Below, in pieces: positions 1-10,580 of a DNA stretch of 64,000 nucleotides. Source of the DNA: Gavia stellata (lineage: Eukaryota > Chordata > Aves > Gaviiformes > Gaviidae); assembly GCF_030936135.1 (NCBI RefSeq), contig NC_082594.1, positions 127,262,668 through 127,326,667 of the forward strand, given 5' to 3'. The position numbers and the translations under genes were made by a program. Numbering within the stretch: position 1 is the stretch's first letter; every line of letters starts with the position of its first letter. The notes under the pieces are model-generated. The model was not told the DNA's origin and did no database searches. It worked only from the letters and a program-made list of their open reading frames with translations.

Positions 1-3000
1 ATGATGGGTTGCAAAATAATTGGGCAAAAATGGGCCAAATGCGTTATCACTGGAACTAGTACTACGCTTTTCACTGGTGTCGGAAGATGTCAGCTTAGAT
101 CCTTAAGAAATCAAGCCTGGAACACTGTTGTTATAACTCCCTTCGTATGTGAGGAAACTGAGGCATCTAAGAAAGTGGAATTATCTGCTGAAGTCATTCT
201 GCCTGTTTTCTCTATATACAACCAATAGCTTTTAAACTAGTATTCACATGCCGTGCATGAATTAATCTAGAAATTACAGAAAAAGTATGTGTTCCTCTCT
301 TCTTCCCTGCCCTTCTCCTTACCTGGAAGAAAGAGCTTGAGTAATGCAAATCATTTGTTTACTTTATTTGCCAGTTGCTTTGTATTTGTGTCTGTGGGAG
401 TGGGGCATGTATGTACCTACAGGACCCCATGGGAGGGTTACCTGAGGAAGGGCTGAGCTGGAGAGTTGAGGAAGCAAGCAGGTCCAGGGTATCACGGGTC
501 CTGTGTCCCAACCTTGGTGCTGTTCTCACGAAGTTCAGGCTCTCAGTTGCTGCCCTGGAGGGTCTCCAGGTGGGGAGGTTGTGCTGGCACCAGGAGAGGC
601 AGTCTGTCTGGAATGTAAGCTCCAGACCAGGATGGGCTTAAGAAGGAGGTCAGAGCCTTCAGAGTGGGCTTGACAGGGAGCCCGAGAAGAGGCAAGAACC
701 TTGGTGATACACGGTCATACACGCTTCTTAATGAGAGCCTGCCTGGGGTTTCTCCCTAGTCTGAATACACTACTGTTGTTGTTGTGGAGTCTATGAATGT
801 CTGTATTACCTTCCTCAAATCTCTGGTGCATAAGATGGGACACAATTTTCTGGCCAGGCACAGGTGGGGATTTTTCACACCATTGCTACATATGCTGGCT
901 GCTGATGAACGGATACGTTGCCTCCTAGGCCTCTGTGTTTGTGAATTACCTCCAGAAGAAAGTTTACTTCTCCCAGGGGGGCACAAAGCAGCCTAACATG
1001 CTCAAGGGAGAGTTTTTCTTAGCAAAGACTGAAATGGAAATATAGAAATCCCAGTACAGAAATTCAGAAGTCTTGGAAAAAAAGCAAATCAGAAGAGTTG
1101 TGCCTATGTCTGTTGTCCTGAGACGTGCCAGCATGGCACGACACTGTAAACCCACCAAACCTAATCACTGGTTATGGCTTGAAGCCTATGCCTTATGAGG
1201 ATACCCTGTCTCCTATTTTGAGGACCTTCTGCTGAGATTGCCCTCCATGGCAGCTTAAGAGTCCCTCCTCCTGCTCCTCTGGAGTTAAACCTCTGGCTGG
1301 CAGGACTGATGCAGAGTTGATGGTCAAGGCGGAGTGATCCAGAGACATACTTCATGGAAGCAGTGTAGGTGGCCAAAAGAGTCCTCTTGGCAGGTCTGGA
1401 GGAAGGACACTGTCCCTCTGCCAGTTACGAATGGAAGTGGAGAGGCTGTCAGTGTAGGGAAGAAAGAGACCTTGTGGCAAAATGAATGTGAATGTGTGGT
1501 TGTCTCTCCGGGCCAAACCTGATGCATGTTTGCCCAGAAGGTAGTGGAAATGTAAGTCTTGTGTTAGCATTTGTGAGGTGATGGGGATTTTGTAGTCCCT
1601 ACCGCTCCCAAATCAGATGGGGTTGCAGCCTACCCCTGGGGCAACCCCTGCTTCTGGCTTTGTCACAGAAGAAGTGTACGCTGCCACAGCACAGAAATTA
1701 GGGGGGAGGCAGAAAAGGCACTGGACCAGGTCAGGAGATAATTTTGCTGGAAGCATCTACAATCATGTGGCTCGACTGGCTTCTTCTCCCCACAGAAGGA
1801 GAAGCGCTGACCAAAGCAGATAATACTGCCACTTGTAAGCACCCACTGCAGAACTGAAGGGGCCTTACCAAGCTGAGGTCAGCCTTCCCGCCTCGCAAAG
1901 TGCCGTAAGTGGCCCCACTGGCAGGGCTTGCTTTCTTCTCTTTCTCTTCTGTGGTTCTGACCTGTCCCTGCAGAGAGCAAAATGTGCTCCTCGTTGCTCT
2001 AACTCCTTATATCAAGCCCCATTCAGTTCCATTTTTCACATATGATTCATTGCATCTCAGCTTCATGCAGTATGGTATCATCGATGCTGATATCCCCAAC
2101 CTGTAATTTTTCAACTTCTCTCTTGGGTACTTGCTTCTAAGCTTTTCCTGCTGTCAGGCGCAGCAGACAACAGAGCATGCCGAGTACCTCTGAGGGGTAC
2201 CATACAGAGTGATTCTGCTGTTTGGAAGTGTGTTTGTGAAAACTCTGAGCAGCACAGAAATGCCTGGAGAAGCTAATCAGAATTGGAGATGGGCACAGTT
2301 TTTAAAAAAACCACAAGTTTCAAGTACTGTGGTGTAAACAGGGGGTCACTTTGCTGCCAGTGGCAGTGAAATAGCACTCAGTTATACAGAACACGGGAAA
2401 ATGCTGAACAGGATTTCTGTCATTCCTTTGCTCCACTTTTATCAACGCCTTGTGCTTCTGCCCTGCAGCACCCCTGCTATTCCAGCTCTGATGTTGCAGG
2501 GTAGCCGATGAGTTGCTGAAAACTAGGCAAGGATGTAAGTGATCCTTTGAACAAAGTAATTTTCTGTTCAGTAGCTTTATATACATATTAAATGATTAAA
2601 TCTTTAGGGGGGTTTTCCCTGATGCAGTAATTGTGCACTCATTAAATTGCCAGAGAAGACTTACTTTCTATTAATTTCTTTTTTGCTAAGAAAAATGTTT
2701 CGTTTTCCACTGATAAACCTGCCTCACCTAATTCAAGGATGGCCAGCTTGTGGCTTTTAAGCCACAGGCAGATACTGAGCGATTGAAGTATGACTCCCAC
2801 AATGGAGATACGTCATGTTACTGACAGCACGCTACTGCTGATGTTGGGACTACTTTTTTATCAGTATCTCCATGTGGGAGGAGGCTTTCAGAGGCTTCTG
2901 AGGCCAACAGCTCCCTACAAGCTCTGGGACTCAGCCGGGCACCCAGCCTCACCCCATCCCACACTGGGTGCTGGGACCCTGGGGAGCCATCGCTGTTTTC

Positions 3001-3679
3001 TGCCTGGGAGCTACTTGTTGAAAAATCCCTCACCTTGCCTAAGGTATTGGGTAGGGGTTTCACACCTCTTGGACATTGGAAGTGTTGGGTTTTTTTAAGA
3101 TGATCATGAGACCAAGAGGTTTGGATACCTATGATTTAGTTAATTGCATTTTACAAAGTGAAATCTGGGTAAAAGTTGAATTATCCTGCATTACTAGGCG
3201 TGAAAATAGATTTAGGCTTCAGCTGCAACATGAACTAGGATATGTGTGAAAAAGACCACAGAGAAACTATGTTGGAAGAGAGTTATTAAGGCTGCTAAGT
3301 CAGGCATTAAAAAGTTAGCCAATATTGGAAATGCAGTTGCCTGTGCAACCTCAGCACGGTCTCCTCTTGTGAATGTATCTCAGTACACTTCTAATAACAG
3401 GAACACATCTTATTTTTCTTTCCAGGGATTCTTACCGCATTCAGGTCACTGAATGGACAGTGCTCACTTAATGAGCAGTTATTCAATATTTTGTTCTCTC
3501 ATAATAAGTCAGCGTGTGACCCCACAGCTTTGCTCAATAAATACTATTCAAACTCTGCTCTGAAGTCAGAAATACTAATTTTCTCCTGGGCTGTCTTGTG
3601 ATTCTGAGCTCATCCACAGAATCACAGAATCACTACGGTTGGAAAAGACCTGTAAGATCATCAAGTCCAACCTGGGGGG

Positions 3680-3783
3680 AAAAAAAAAAAAAAAAAAAAA
3701 AACAAACACAAAAAAAACCCAAAAACCCACCACACAACAACAACAAGCCACAACCCACCCAACACCACACAGCACCATGTCCA
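3680..3783 (-). repeat. T-rich low-complexity stretch in the CR1 3' UTR
   Basis: The plus strand has 23 consecutive A at 3680-3702, then an A- and C-rich stretch of CAAA, CCA and CAA units up to the ORF2 stop. In the other CR1 copies of the window (8330, 33061, 54769) this interval is an ordinary sequence of about 55 bases, so the homopolymer looks like an expansion specific to this copy or subfamily. Confidence 0.85.
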
Positions 3784-6585
3784 TCAAGCTACATCCCACA
3801 ATGCCACATCCACACGCTCTTTGAATATCTCCAGGGAGGGTGACTCTACCACCTCCCTGGGCAGCCTATTCCAATGTTTCACTACTCTCTCAGTAAAGAA
3901 CTTTTTCCTAATATCTAGCCTGAACCTCCCCTGGCGCAACTTGAGGCCATTTCCTCTAGTCCTGTCACTAGTCACTTGGGAGAAGAGACCAACACCCACC
4001 TCTCTGCAACCCCCTTTCAGGTAGTTGTAGAGAGCGATAAGGTCTCCCCTCAGCCTCCTCTTCTCCAGGCTAAACAACCCCAGTTCCCTCAGCCACTCCT
4101 CATAACGCTTGTGTTCCAGACCCCTCACCAGCTTCGTCGCCCTTCTCTGGACACGCTCCAGCACCTCAATGTCTTTCTTGTAGTGAGGGGCCCAAAACTG
4201 AACACAGTATTCGAGGTGCGGCCTCACCAGCGCCGAGTACAGGGGTACGATCACCTCCCTGCTCCTGCTGGCCACACCATTTCTGATACAAGCCAGGATG
4301 CCGTTGGCCTTCTTGGCCACCTGGGCACACTGCTGGCTCATATTCAGCCGGCTGTCGATCAACACCCCCAGGTCCTTTTCTGCGGGGGAGCTTTCCAGCC
4401 ACTCATCCCCAAGCCTGTAGCGTTGCATGGGGTTGTTGTGGCCGAAGTGTAGAACCCGGCACTTGGCCTTATTGAACTTCATCCGGTTGGCCTCAGCCCA
4501 TCGATCCAGCCTGTCCAGATCCCTCTGCAGAGCCTTCCTACCCTCAAGCAGATCAACACTCCCTCCCAACTTGGTGTCGTCTGCAAACTTGCTGAGGGAG
4601 CACTCTATCCCCTCATCCAGATCATCAATAAAGACATTAAACAAGACCAGTCCCAAAACTGAGCCCTGGGGGACTCCGCTTGTGACCGGCCGCCAGCTGG
4701 ATTTCACCCCATTCACTACAACTCTCTGGGCTCGGCCATCCAGCCAGTTTTTTACCCAGCGAAGAGTGTACCTGTCTAAACCACGGGCCTCCAGCTTCTC
4801 CAGGAGAATACTGTGGGGAACAGTGTCAAAGGCTTTGCTGAAGTCCAGGTAGACAACATCAACAGCCTTCCCCTCATCCACTAGGCGGGTCACCTGGTCA
4901 TAGAAGGAGATCAGGTTGGTCAAGCAGGACCTGCCTTTCATGAACCCGTGCTGGCTTGGCCTGATCCCTTGAGTATCCTGCACGTGTCCCGTGAGCGCCC
5001 TCAAGATGAGCCTCTCCATAACCTTCCCCGGCACCGAGGTCAGGCTGACAGGCCTGTAGTTCCCCGGATCCTCCTTCCGACCCTTCTTGTAGATGGGCGT
5101 CACGTTGGCAAGCCTCCAGTCATCTGGGACCTCCCCCGTTGACCAGGACTGTTGATAAATGATGGAGAGCGGCTTGGCAAGCTCCTCCGCCAGCTCCCTC
5201 AGCACCCTTGGGTGGATGCCATCAGGCCCCATAGACTTATGAGTGTCCAGGTGGCATAGCAGGTCGTTAACTGCTTCCTCCTGGATCATGGGGAGCCTAT
5301 TTTGCTCTCCATCCCTGTCATCCAGCTCAGGGAGACGGATACCCTGAGGATACCTGGTGTGGCTGTTAAAGACTGAGGCAAAGAAGGCATTAAGTACCTC
5401 AGCCTTTTCCTCATCCTTCGTGACAATGTTCCCCGCCGCATCCAGTAGAGGATGGAGATCCTCCTTGGCTCTCTTTTTGTTGTTAATGTATTTATAGAAG
5501 CTTTTTTTGTTGTCCCTCACGACCGTGGCCAGGTTGAGCTCTAGCTGGGCTTTCGCCTTCCTAATTCCCTCCCTGCATGACCTAACGAGGTCCTTGTATT
5601 CTTCTTCACTTGCCTGCCCCTTTTTCCAGAGGTGGCAAGTTCTCTTTTTTTCCCCGAGCCTCAGCATAAGCTCCTTGTTCAGCCAGGCCGGCCGTCTTCC
5701 CCGCCGGCTCTTCTTACGGCACATGGGCACTGCCTGCTCCTGCGCCTTCAAGATTTTCTTCTTGAAGAAGGTCCAGCCTTCCTGGGCCCCTTTGCCCTTC
5801 AGGACCGTCTCCCAAGGGACCCTCCCGACCAGTGTCCTGAACAAGGCAAAGTCTGCCCTCCGGAAGTCCATGGTAGCGGTATTGCTCACCCGCCTCCTTA
5901 CTTGGCTAAAAATTGAAAACTCTATCATTTCATGGTCGCTAAGCCCAAGACGGCCTCCGACCTTCACTTCTCCCACCAGACCCTCTCTGTTCGTAAACAG
6001 CAGGTCAAGCAGGGCACCTTCCCTTGTAGGCTCACTTACCAGCTGCGTCAGGAAGTTATCTTCCACACACTCGAGGAACCTCCGGGACTGTTTCCTCTTA
6101 GCTGTGTTGTACTTCCAGCAGACATCCGGTAAGTTGAAGTCCCCCACAAGAGCAAGGGCTTGCGACTGTGAGACTTCTGCCAGTCGCTTGTAGAACGCTT
6201 CATCAGCTTCTACGCCCTGGTCGGGTGGTCTATAACAGACCCCCAGCAGGATATCCGGCTTGTTGGCCTTCCCCCTCATCCTTGCCCATAAGCATTCAAC
6301 CCCGTCGTGACAATCATCCAGCTCTATACAATCAAAGCACTCCTTGACGTACAGAGCTACCCCACCGCCTCTCCTTCCTTGCCTATCCCTCCTGAAGAGC
6401 TTATAGCCCTCCATCGCAGCACTCCAGCCATGCGAGTCGTCCCACCATGTTTCTGTGATGGCGACCACGTCATAGCTGCCCTGCCGCACGATGGCTTCCA
6501 GCTCCTCCTGTTTGCCGCCCATGCTGCGTGCATTGGAGTAGATGCACTTGAGCTGGGCTATCGGTCTTGCCCCCAACAATGGCAT
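3784..6585 (-). CDS. CR1 ORF2: endonuclease-reverse transcriptase, 933 aa, uninterrupted
   Basis: This protein of the CR1 retrotransposon nicks the target DNA and copies the element RNA at the nick. Residues 10-225 form an APE-type endonuclease: NARSM near 18-22, ITETWWD with Glu45, YRPPDQ at 118-123, GDFN at 148-151 and LSDH at 215-218. Residues about 480-730 form the reverse transcriptase: NYRPVSL near 509-515, DFSKAFD starting at Asp581, [10 protein letters not shown] near 636-645 and the catalytic FADD at 667-670. The C-terminus (about 730-933) has the usual CR1 tail with [13 protein letters not shown] and [19 protein letters not shown]. The 933-residue length is near that of complete CR1 ORF2 proteins, and there is no internal stop or frameshift. 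The ATG at 6585 lies just before the endonuclease domain and 56 bases after the ORF1 stop. One visible oddity is Leu646 after the PQGSVLG motif, where the related copy at 15466 has Pro. Whether the protein is active is unknown. Confidence 0.92.
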   Translation of the reverse strand: MPLLGARPIAQLKCIYSNARSMGGKQEELEAIVRQGSYDVVAITETWWDDSHGWSAAMEGYKLFRRDRQGRRGGGVALYVKECFDCIELDDCHDGVECLWARMRGKANKPDILLGVCYRPPDQGVEADEAFYKRLAEVSQSQALALVGDFNLPDVCWKYNTAKRKQSRRFLECVEDNFLTQLVSEPTREGALLDLLFTNREGLVGEVKVGGRLGLSDHEMIEFSIFSQVRRRVSNTATMDFRRADFALFRTLVGRVPWETVLKGKGAQEGWTFFKKKILKAQEQAVPMCRKKSRRGRRPAWLNKELMLRLGEKKRTCHLWKKGQASEEEYKDLVRSCREGIRKAKAQLELNLATVVRDNKKSFYKYINNKKRAKEDLHPLLDAAGNIVTKDEEKAEVLNAFFASVFNSHTRYPQGIRLPELDDRDGEQNRLPMIQEEAVNDLLCHLDTHKSMGPDGIHPRVLRELAEELAKPLSIIYQQSWSTGEVPDDWRLANVTPIYKKGRKEDPGNYRPVSLTSVPGKVMERLILRALTGHVQDTQGIRPSQHGFMKGRSCLTNLISFYDQVTRLVDEGKAVDVVYLDFSKAFDTVPHSILLEKLEARGLDRYTLRWVKNWLDGRAQRVVVNGVKSSWRPVTSGVPQGSVLGLVLFNVFIDDLDEGIECSLSKFADDTKLGGSVDLLEGRKALQRDLDRLDRWAEANRMKFNKAKCRVLHFGHNNPMQRYRLGDEWLESSPAEKDLGVLIDSRLNMSQQCAQVAKKANGILACIRNGVASRSREVIVPLYSALVRPHLEYCVQFWAPHYKKDIEVLERVQRRATKLVRGLEHKRYEEWLRELGLFSLEKRRLRGDLIALYNYLKGGCREVGVGLFSQVTSDRTRGNGLKLRQGRFRLDIRKKFFTERVVKHWNRLPREVVESPSLEIFKERVDVALWDVA

Positions 6586-6641
6586 GTCACCCCTAGGCTC
6601 ACCTCTGGGTGGCCTGGCTTCATCCCCTTCCCCCTTCGAGT

Positions 6642-7109
6642 CTAGTTTAAAGCCCTCCTGATGAGGTTTGCCAACTTACGGGCAAGGATTCTTTTCCCCC
6701 TTGGGGACAGCTGGACACCGTCTGCACTCAGCAGGCCCGGTGCCATGGAGACCACCCCATGGTCAAAGAATCCAAAATTCCTCTGGTGGCACCAGTCTCT
6801 GAGCCACGCGTTGACCATGTTTGCTTTCTTATTCCTTTCAGTGTTCCTCCCCTCCACTGAAGGGATTGCAGAAAACACCACCTGTGCACCCGATCCGTCA
6901 ATCAGTCTCCCCAGCGCCTTAAAGTCCTTCTTCATCCCTTTCACGCTTCTTTGCTCTATCTCCTCGCTGCCAACCTGCAAAACTACCAGCGGGTAGTAAT
7001 CGGTGGGCTGTACCAGACTGGGGAGTTTCCTCGTGACCTCTCTCACCCGGGCCCCAGGGAGGCAGCAGACTTCCCTGTGGGTCGGGTCAGGCCGGCATAT
7101 CCCTAACAT
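6642..7109 (-). pseudogene. CR1 ORF1 fragment, 3' part (SGNH/GDSL esterase-like)
   Basis: This is the downstream part of CR1 ORF1, which in avian and reptile CR1 elements encodes an SGNH/GDSL esterase-like protein. About 150 residues remain, with recognisable segments CRPDPTHREVCCLPGARV, DYYPLVVLQVGSEEI and RNFGFFDHG. The N-terminal block with the nucleophile serine (GDS) is missing because the element is truncated. In the C-terminal motif the sequence reads DGVQLSPRGKR; the family usually has DGxHLS, so the expected catalytic histidine is glutamine here (family motif recalled, not searched). The first few residues of the open frame probably come from flanking DNA. It is in a different frame from ORF2. 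It is not expected to be functional. Confidence 0.8.
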
Positions 7110-7149
7110 TACTTAGTAAATCTTTGCAAACCCATGTGAGATAACTGAG

Positions 7150-7205
7150 TATTTTACTCCACTTTTGCAGATGGACAATTGAGGCACAAAGGGAGAGTTT
7201 GGTTA
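7150..7205 (+). repeat. MIR/CORE-SINE-like relic
   Basis: The sequence TTTTGCAGATGGACAATTGA followed by GGCACAAAGGGAGAG resembles the core of MIR-type SINEs (TTTTACAGATGAGGAAACTG, then AGGCACAGAGAG). It is degenerate, and only about 55 bases can be followed. The family assignment comes from memory of the MIR core and has not been searched. Confidence 0.45.
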
Positions 7206-7254
7206 GCAGGAGTACCTAATTTTATGTGCTAAATTTGAGAATCAGAGCACCTGA

Positions 7255-7375
7255 TTGTATTTTCAATTGCACATATCTGAAAGCATCTCCCATTGCTGTC
7301 AGCTGCAGCTTTGAGTGCTCAGCACTGCTCTAAATCAGACTCAAGGTGTCTGAAGCCAGCTACTCGGAGACACAG
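7255..7375 (+). repeat. Old interspersed repeat, sauropsid type (candidate)
   Basis: The phrases TTTGAGTGCTCAGCACTGCT and ATCAGACTCAAGGTGTCT resemble a repeat that I recall as common in turtle and crocodile genomes (…GGGTGCTCAGCACC…AATCAGGC…). It lies next to the MIR-like relic and may belong to the same element. No boundaries or target-site duplication are visible. Confidence 0.35.
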
Positions 7376-7778
7376 AACATGCCACTAGGAATCACCCTGT
7401 GAAAAGTGTGGGCCAGGGTAACAGAGGAATTCGGCAGCAAGCAGTGCTGTAGGGCAGCTGTCTATCGCCTGCCCTAACCCTGAGATCCTCTGTTCTCCTT
7501 TGCCAAGCCTCTGCCTCCTGCATTTTAACTTTCCAACTTCCAACTGCAAAAAAAATAGGAACAAGATTTTAGTGTAATCCCTTTATACTCCTGAGTTTCA
7601 TAAACTTCAAATATCCAGATTTCCTACTAATGCTTTAAGTCTTCTTTAAGCTCCTTTGTTTTACTTTGCAATCTTTCAGCAGATATTTGCAAGCCTAGTT
7701 CCAAACAGTGGCGGGGTTGTATCTGGTAATTTACAGAACTGTCCTAGCAAATACGATTTATATAGGCAGGAGCCTAGC

Positions 7779-7856
7779 AGGATTTTCAAAGAGCCTTGGT
7801 GCCTAATTCGCAGTGGTTTCAATAGGATTAAGGCAAGTAGGTATTTGTCAAGATCC
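7779..7856. mobile_element. Palindromic MITE-like relic, copy 1
   Basis: The left arm GGATTTTCAAAGAGCCTTGG continues into TGCCTAATTC. The complement of the right arm reads GGATCTTGACAAATACCTAC, then TTGCCTTAATCC. The two arms therefore form an imperfect inverted repeat around a central GTTTCAATAGG. The same layout (TTTCAAAG…TGCCTAA…TCAATGGGAG) recurs at 18078 and in part at 51661. It has no coding capacity. Confidence 0.55.
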
Positions 7857-8329
7857 CACCATTTGTTCCTTAAAACCCGTCCCTTTAATTCTTCTTTCAA
7901 TCAAGTTTATGTTGACCAACTAGAGCTAAAGCATAGGTATGTATACTAAAATGTTAATAATTCATGAATGTTTGTAAAGTGCTGTGAGAGTACAATCTGG
8001 AAAGCAGGCATTTTGGGGGGCTGTGTTATATTTTCACCAGGCTTCAAAATAATTGCTTCTGCAACCAAAGCAAAATACAGGTGGAAACTTCTTTTCCTCT
8101 GCTTTGGACTGAGATCAAAATGTTGGTTATCTGAAAGCCTCAATAGGTGCTCCAATTCTACACTGAGTCCTCTCAGATATTCCTAAGGATTAGGCAGATC
8201 CCAACACCTTGAGTTAGTGACTGGTTTGAAAGAGTACAGAAAGTGTTTGTGCGTTTGTAACTCATTCTTTCTGGAAGGGATCAAATGACTCTTGTTGAAT
8301 TTAATCTGTTTGAAAATATTCTGTATCAA

Positions 8330-8493
8330 GTTGCCCAGGGAGGTGGTGGAGTCACCATCCCTGGAGGTGTTCAAGGAACATGTGGACGTGGCACTGCGGG
8401 ACATGGTTTAGTGGGCATGGTGTTGTTGGGTTGATGGTTGGACTCGATGATCTTACAGGTCTTTTCCAACCTTAGTGATTCTGTCATTCTGTG
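8330..8493 (+). mobile_element. CR1 3'-end fragment
   Basis: This 164-bp fragment starts in the last codons of ORF2 (TTGCCCAGGGAGGTGGTGGA, then GTGGACGTGGCACTGCGGGA), passes the stop, and continues through the CR1 3' UTR (GATCTTACAGGTCTTTTCCA). It ends in two octamers, ATTCTGTC and ATTCTGTG, followed by a short TG run. It is 5'-truncated and oriented like GAP43. It belongs to the same subfamily as the element at 3615-7105, judged by the shared 3' UTR. Confidence 0.92.
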
Positions 8494-9989
8494 TGTGTGT
8501 GATCTAGGCTTCATTTCTGATTTCATTTCAGCAGGATTTAGTGAATTGGTTATGCAAACTGACTTCAGGTGGTGGATTTCTTTCAAATTACTCACTCCAC
8601 TATGTTTATGTTATGTATGTTATATAGATGTGTGTGTGTGTGACAAACAGTTTGTGATAGTTATACAATATGATTTCTTGTCTCTGACTGGGAAGGAGAA
8701 AAAAGAAAGAGTTACTGGAAAAAAAGAAAAAAAAAAGCCACACTCCTGGGCTAAAATTTTAGATAGGTAATCATTCACTATAATGGAATTTGCATGATTT
8801 GTGTCTATTTTCATGGCTGAGGGACCAGTTCATCTGAAAAGGAGAGTACAACTAATGGCATAACCTGGCCACATAATGTAGACATTTGCATACCAAAATC
8901 TTTGCTTTATTTGAGCAGGCCTACAATTTGCTTAACTCCGATGATGTGTCTTATGAAGGACTTACTTAGTATTGTTATTGTTAACGGGTCAATAAATTGG
9001 ACTGGCAAGAACCAGCCTTGTCCTATGACGTCCTGAAGAAGCAGGAATTACGTCTTTCTACCAAGAAATGGCTCTGCATTTTAGATGGTGCTAGGAGAAA
9101 GCAAACTGGTTCCTATAGTACCTGAATTGTTTTTCCTCCGTAAACCAGTGTGCTGCCTGTGCTGTTTCTTGTGTTCAGCACACTCCCAGTGTCTTGACTC
9201 CTGTTGCTTGTTTCATTGCTTCCTTTCCCAGCACCACAAGGGAGATAGATCCCAAGGACGTAGAAATAATAATGGTTGTCATCATCCTAAATCCTCATGT
9301 ATTTGGCTCTTCTCACAGTGGGCACCTCTTCCTTCATCTGGAAGCTCACCATTAGGACAATAGGAGTCTGGATGGAAACTCTTGGAGAACCTCTGAGAAG
9401 TGTTTGACATCCTTCCCCTCCATCCTACTTGTCCTAGCCTGCTCCAGCTACCCAACTTCTTGACATCCTCAGAAAACTGCTAAATGTGCTGAATAGCATT
9501 TGGGGGAGGCTGGCAGGAAACGGAGCAGTCGGACTCAGGACTGTGTTTAACAGTCTGCGTGGATCGCTGTCTATCTATAGGACACTCGGCCATTCATAAG
9601 TTCCCCTAAGCTTTTTTTTTCTTCTTTTTTTTCCTTAAGTGCTTAGCTATTTTCAGCACCATCTATGTTCATGGCTGCAGCTTTTCCTACTGCCTTTGGG
9701 AGTCTGATCCACACATTGATTTATTTTTAGCTGTATTGCTAATTATTATTTTGGTGAGTATAGTATTTCATTATTCATTAAAGCTGGGGAGACATTTTAG
9801 GCATTTCTCAGTAAAACAAATGTGAATTCAGTAACCAAAGTAAGATCTCTGAGTAGGGCTTAAGAGGGCTAGGAAGAGTGATCTGGCGAAGAAGGATGGT
9901 GTGACAGGTGAGAGCTATTGATATACGAAGGAGTGTTACTAAGAAAGCAGAAACAAGATATGCTCAACATGGACAAGATGCAGGGGGCT

Positions 9990-10110
9990 GGTCGAAACTC
10001 TAGGAGGAACTCTTTAGTTCAGCAGAGGAATAAACTGCCAGAGAAACCCAGAGAATCATCTTTGGGAGAAATGGCCACTGGTCTTGCGGGGCGGGTTAAA
10101 GAGGAAGAAA
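9990..10110 (+). mobile_element. Degenerate CR1 ORF2-end fragment (candidate)
   Basis: The phrases AGGAGGAACTCTTTAGTTCA, GGAATAAACTGCCAGAGAAA and TCATCTTTGGGAGAAATGGC follow the order of the CR1 ORF2 C-terminus (aggaggaact, tggaa.aaactgcc, catctttggaga). Indels and substitutions are frequent, so this is an old copy. It lies inside a 188-codon open frame (9918-10484) that I regard as spurious. Confidence 0.45.
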
Positions 10111-10464
10111 ATCAGCCCTGCTGCAGTGCACAGGGAGGGTCTAGAGGCCCCTGGAGATTTCTAATTATTGGCTCTTCAGTGTGTGACAAAGCCTTGCGGT
10201 GTGAACTGGCCCTTACTAACAGAAGAGGAAACACCACACATTTTCTGGTGTTAGATCGCCTGCGCAGACTTTCCAGTGCTTTCTGTCTGGCTTTGCATGG
10301 GATCCTGAGGGAGGAAGGTTCTTTATTCCAGAAACTTGCAAGTCCTTCTCAGGATGAAAACTCTCCTTCCATATCACATCTGCAGCAGAGCAGAAAGAAG
10401 TGGAAGGAGCTCTGTGCACCCTGCCTGCCCAGCCATCCTCTCGTCCTCACCAGGGGTCCCTTTT

Positions 10465-10580
10465 CAGAATCACAGAATCATTAAGGTTGGAAAAGACCTG
10501 TAAGATCATCAAGTCCAACCATCAACTAACACCGCCATGCCCATTAAACCATGTCCCACAACGCCTCGTCCACATGTTTT
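10465..10580 (-). mobile_element. CR1 3'-end fragment
   Basis: Read on the minus strand, this short copy holds the end of the CR1 3' UTR (TTGGACTTGATGATCTTACA, then GGTCTTTTCCAACC) and the ATTCTGTG octamers. It is truncated about 115 bases from its end. It belongs to the same subfamily as the copies at 33061 and 54769. Confidence 0.9.

Larger units (their letters stand above)
3615..7105 (-). mobile_element. CR1 LINE, 5'-truncated, nearly full-length coding part
   Basis: This is a minus-strand chicken-repeat-1 non-LTR retrotransposon. Its 3' end, read on the minus strand, carries the conserved CR1 3' UTR followed by two ATTCTGTG octamers, which end at 3615 on the plus strand. Going upstream in the element come a T-rich 3' UTR, the complete ORF2 (6585 down to 3784), and the 3' part of ORF1 (about 7105 down to 6642). 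The 5' end falls inside ORF1, as expected from incomplete target-primed reverse transcription. No target-site duplication is obvious, which is usual for CR1. The uninterrupted ORF2 suggests a fairly recent insertion. It sits antisense to GAP43 in intron 1. The exact 5' boundary is uncertain by about 10 bases. Confidence 0.95.

Noticed and set aside
3976..6193. Plus-strand frames of up to 228 codons opposite the long CR1
   Set aside because: They are antisense shadows of CR1 ORF2.
9918..10484. 188-codon open frame
   Set aside because: It has no recognisable domain, overlaps a degenerate CR1 piece and ends inside another CR1 copy; no splice or promoter context.
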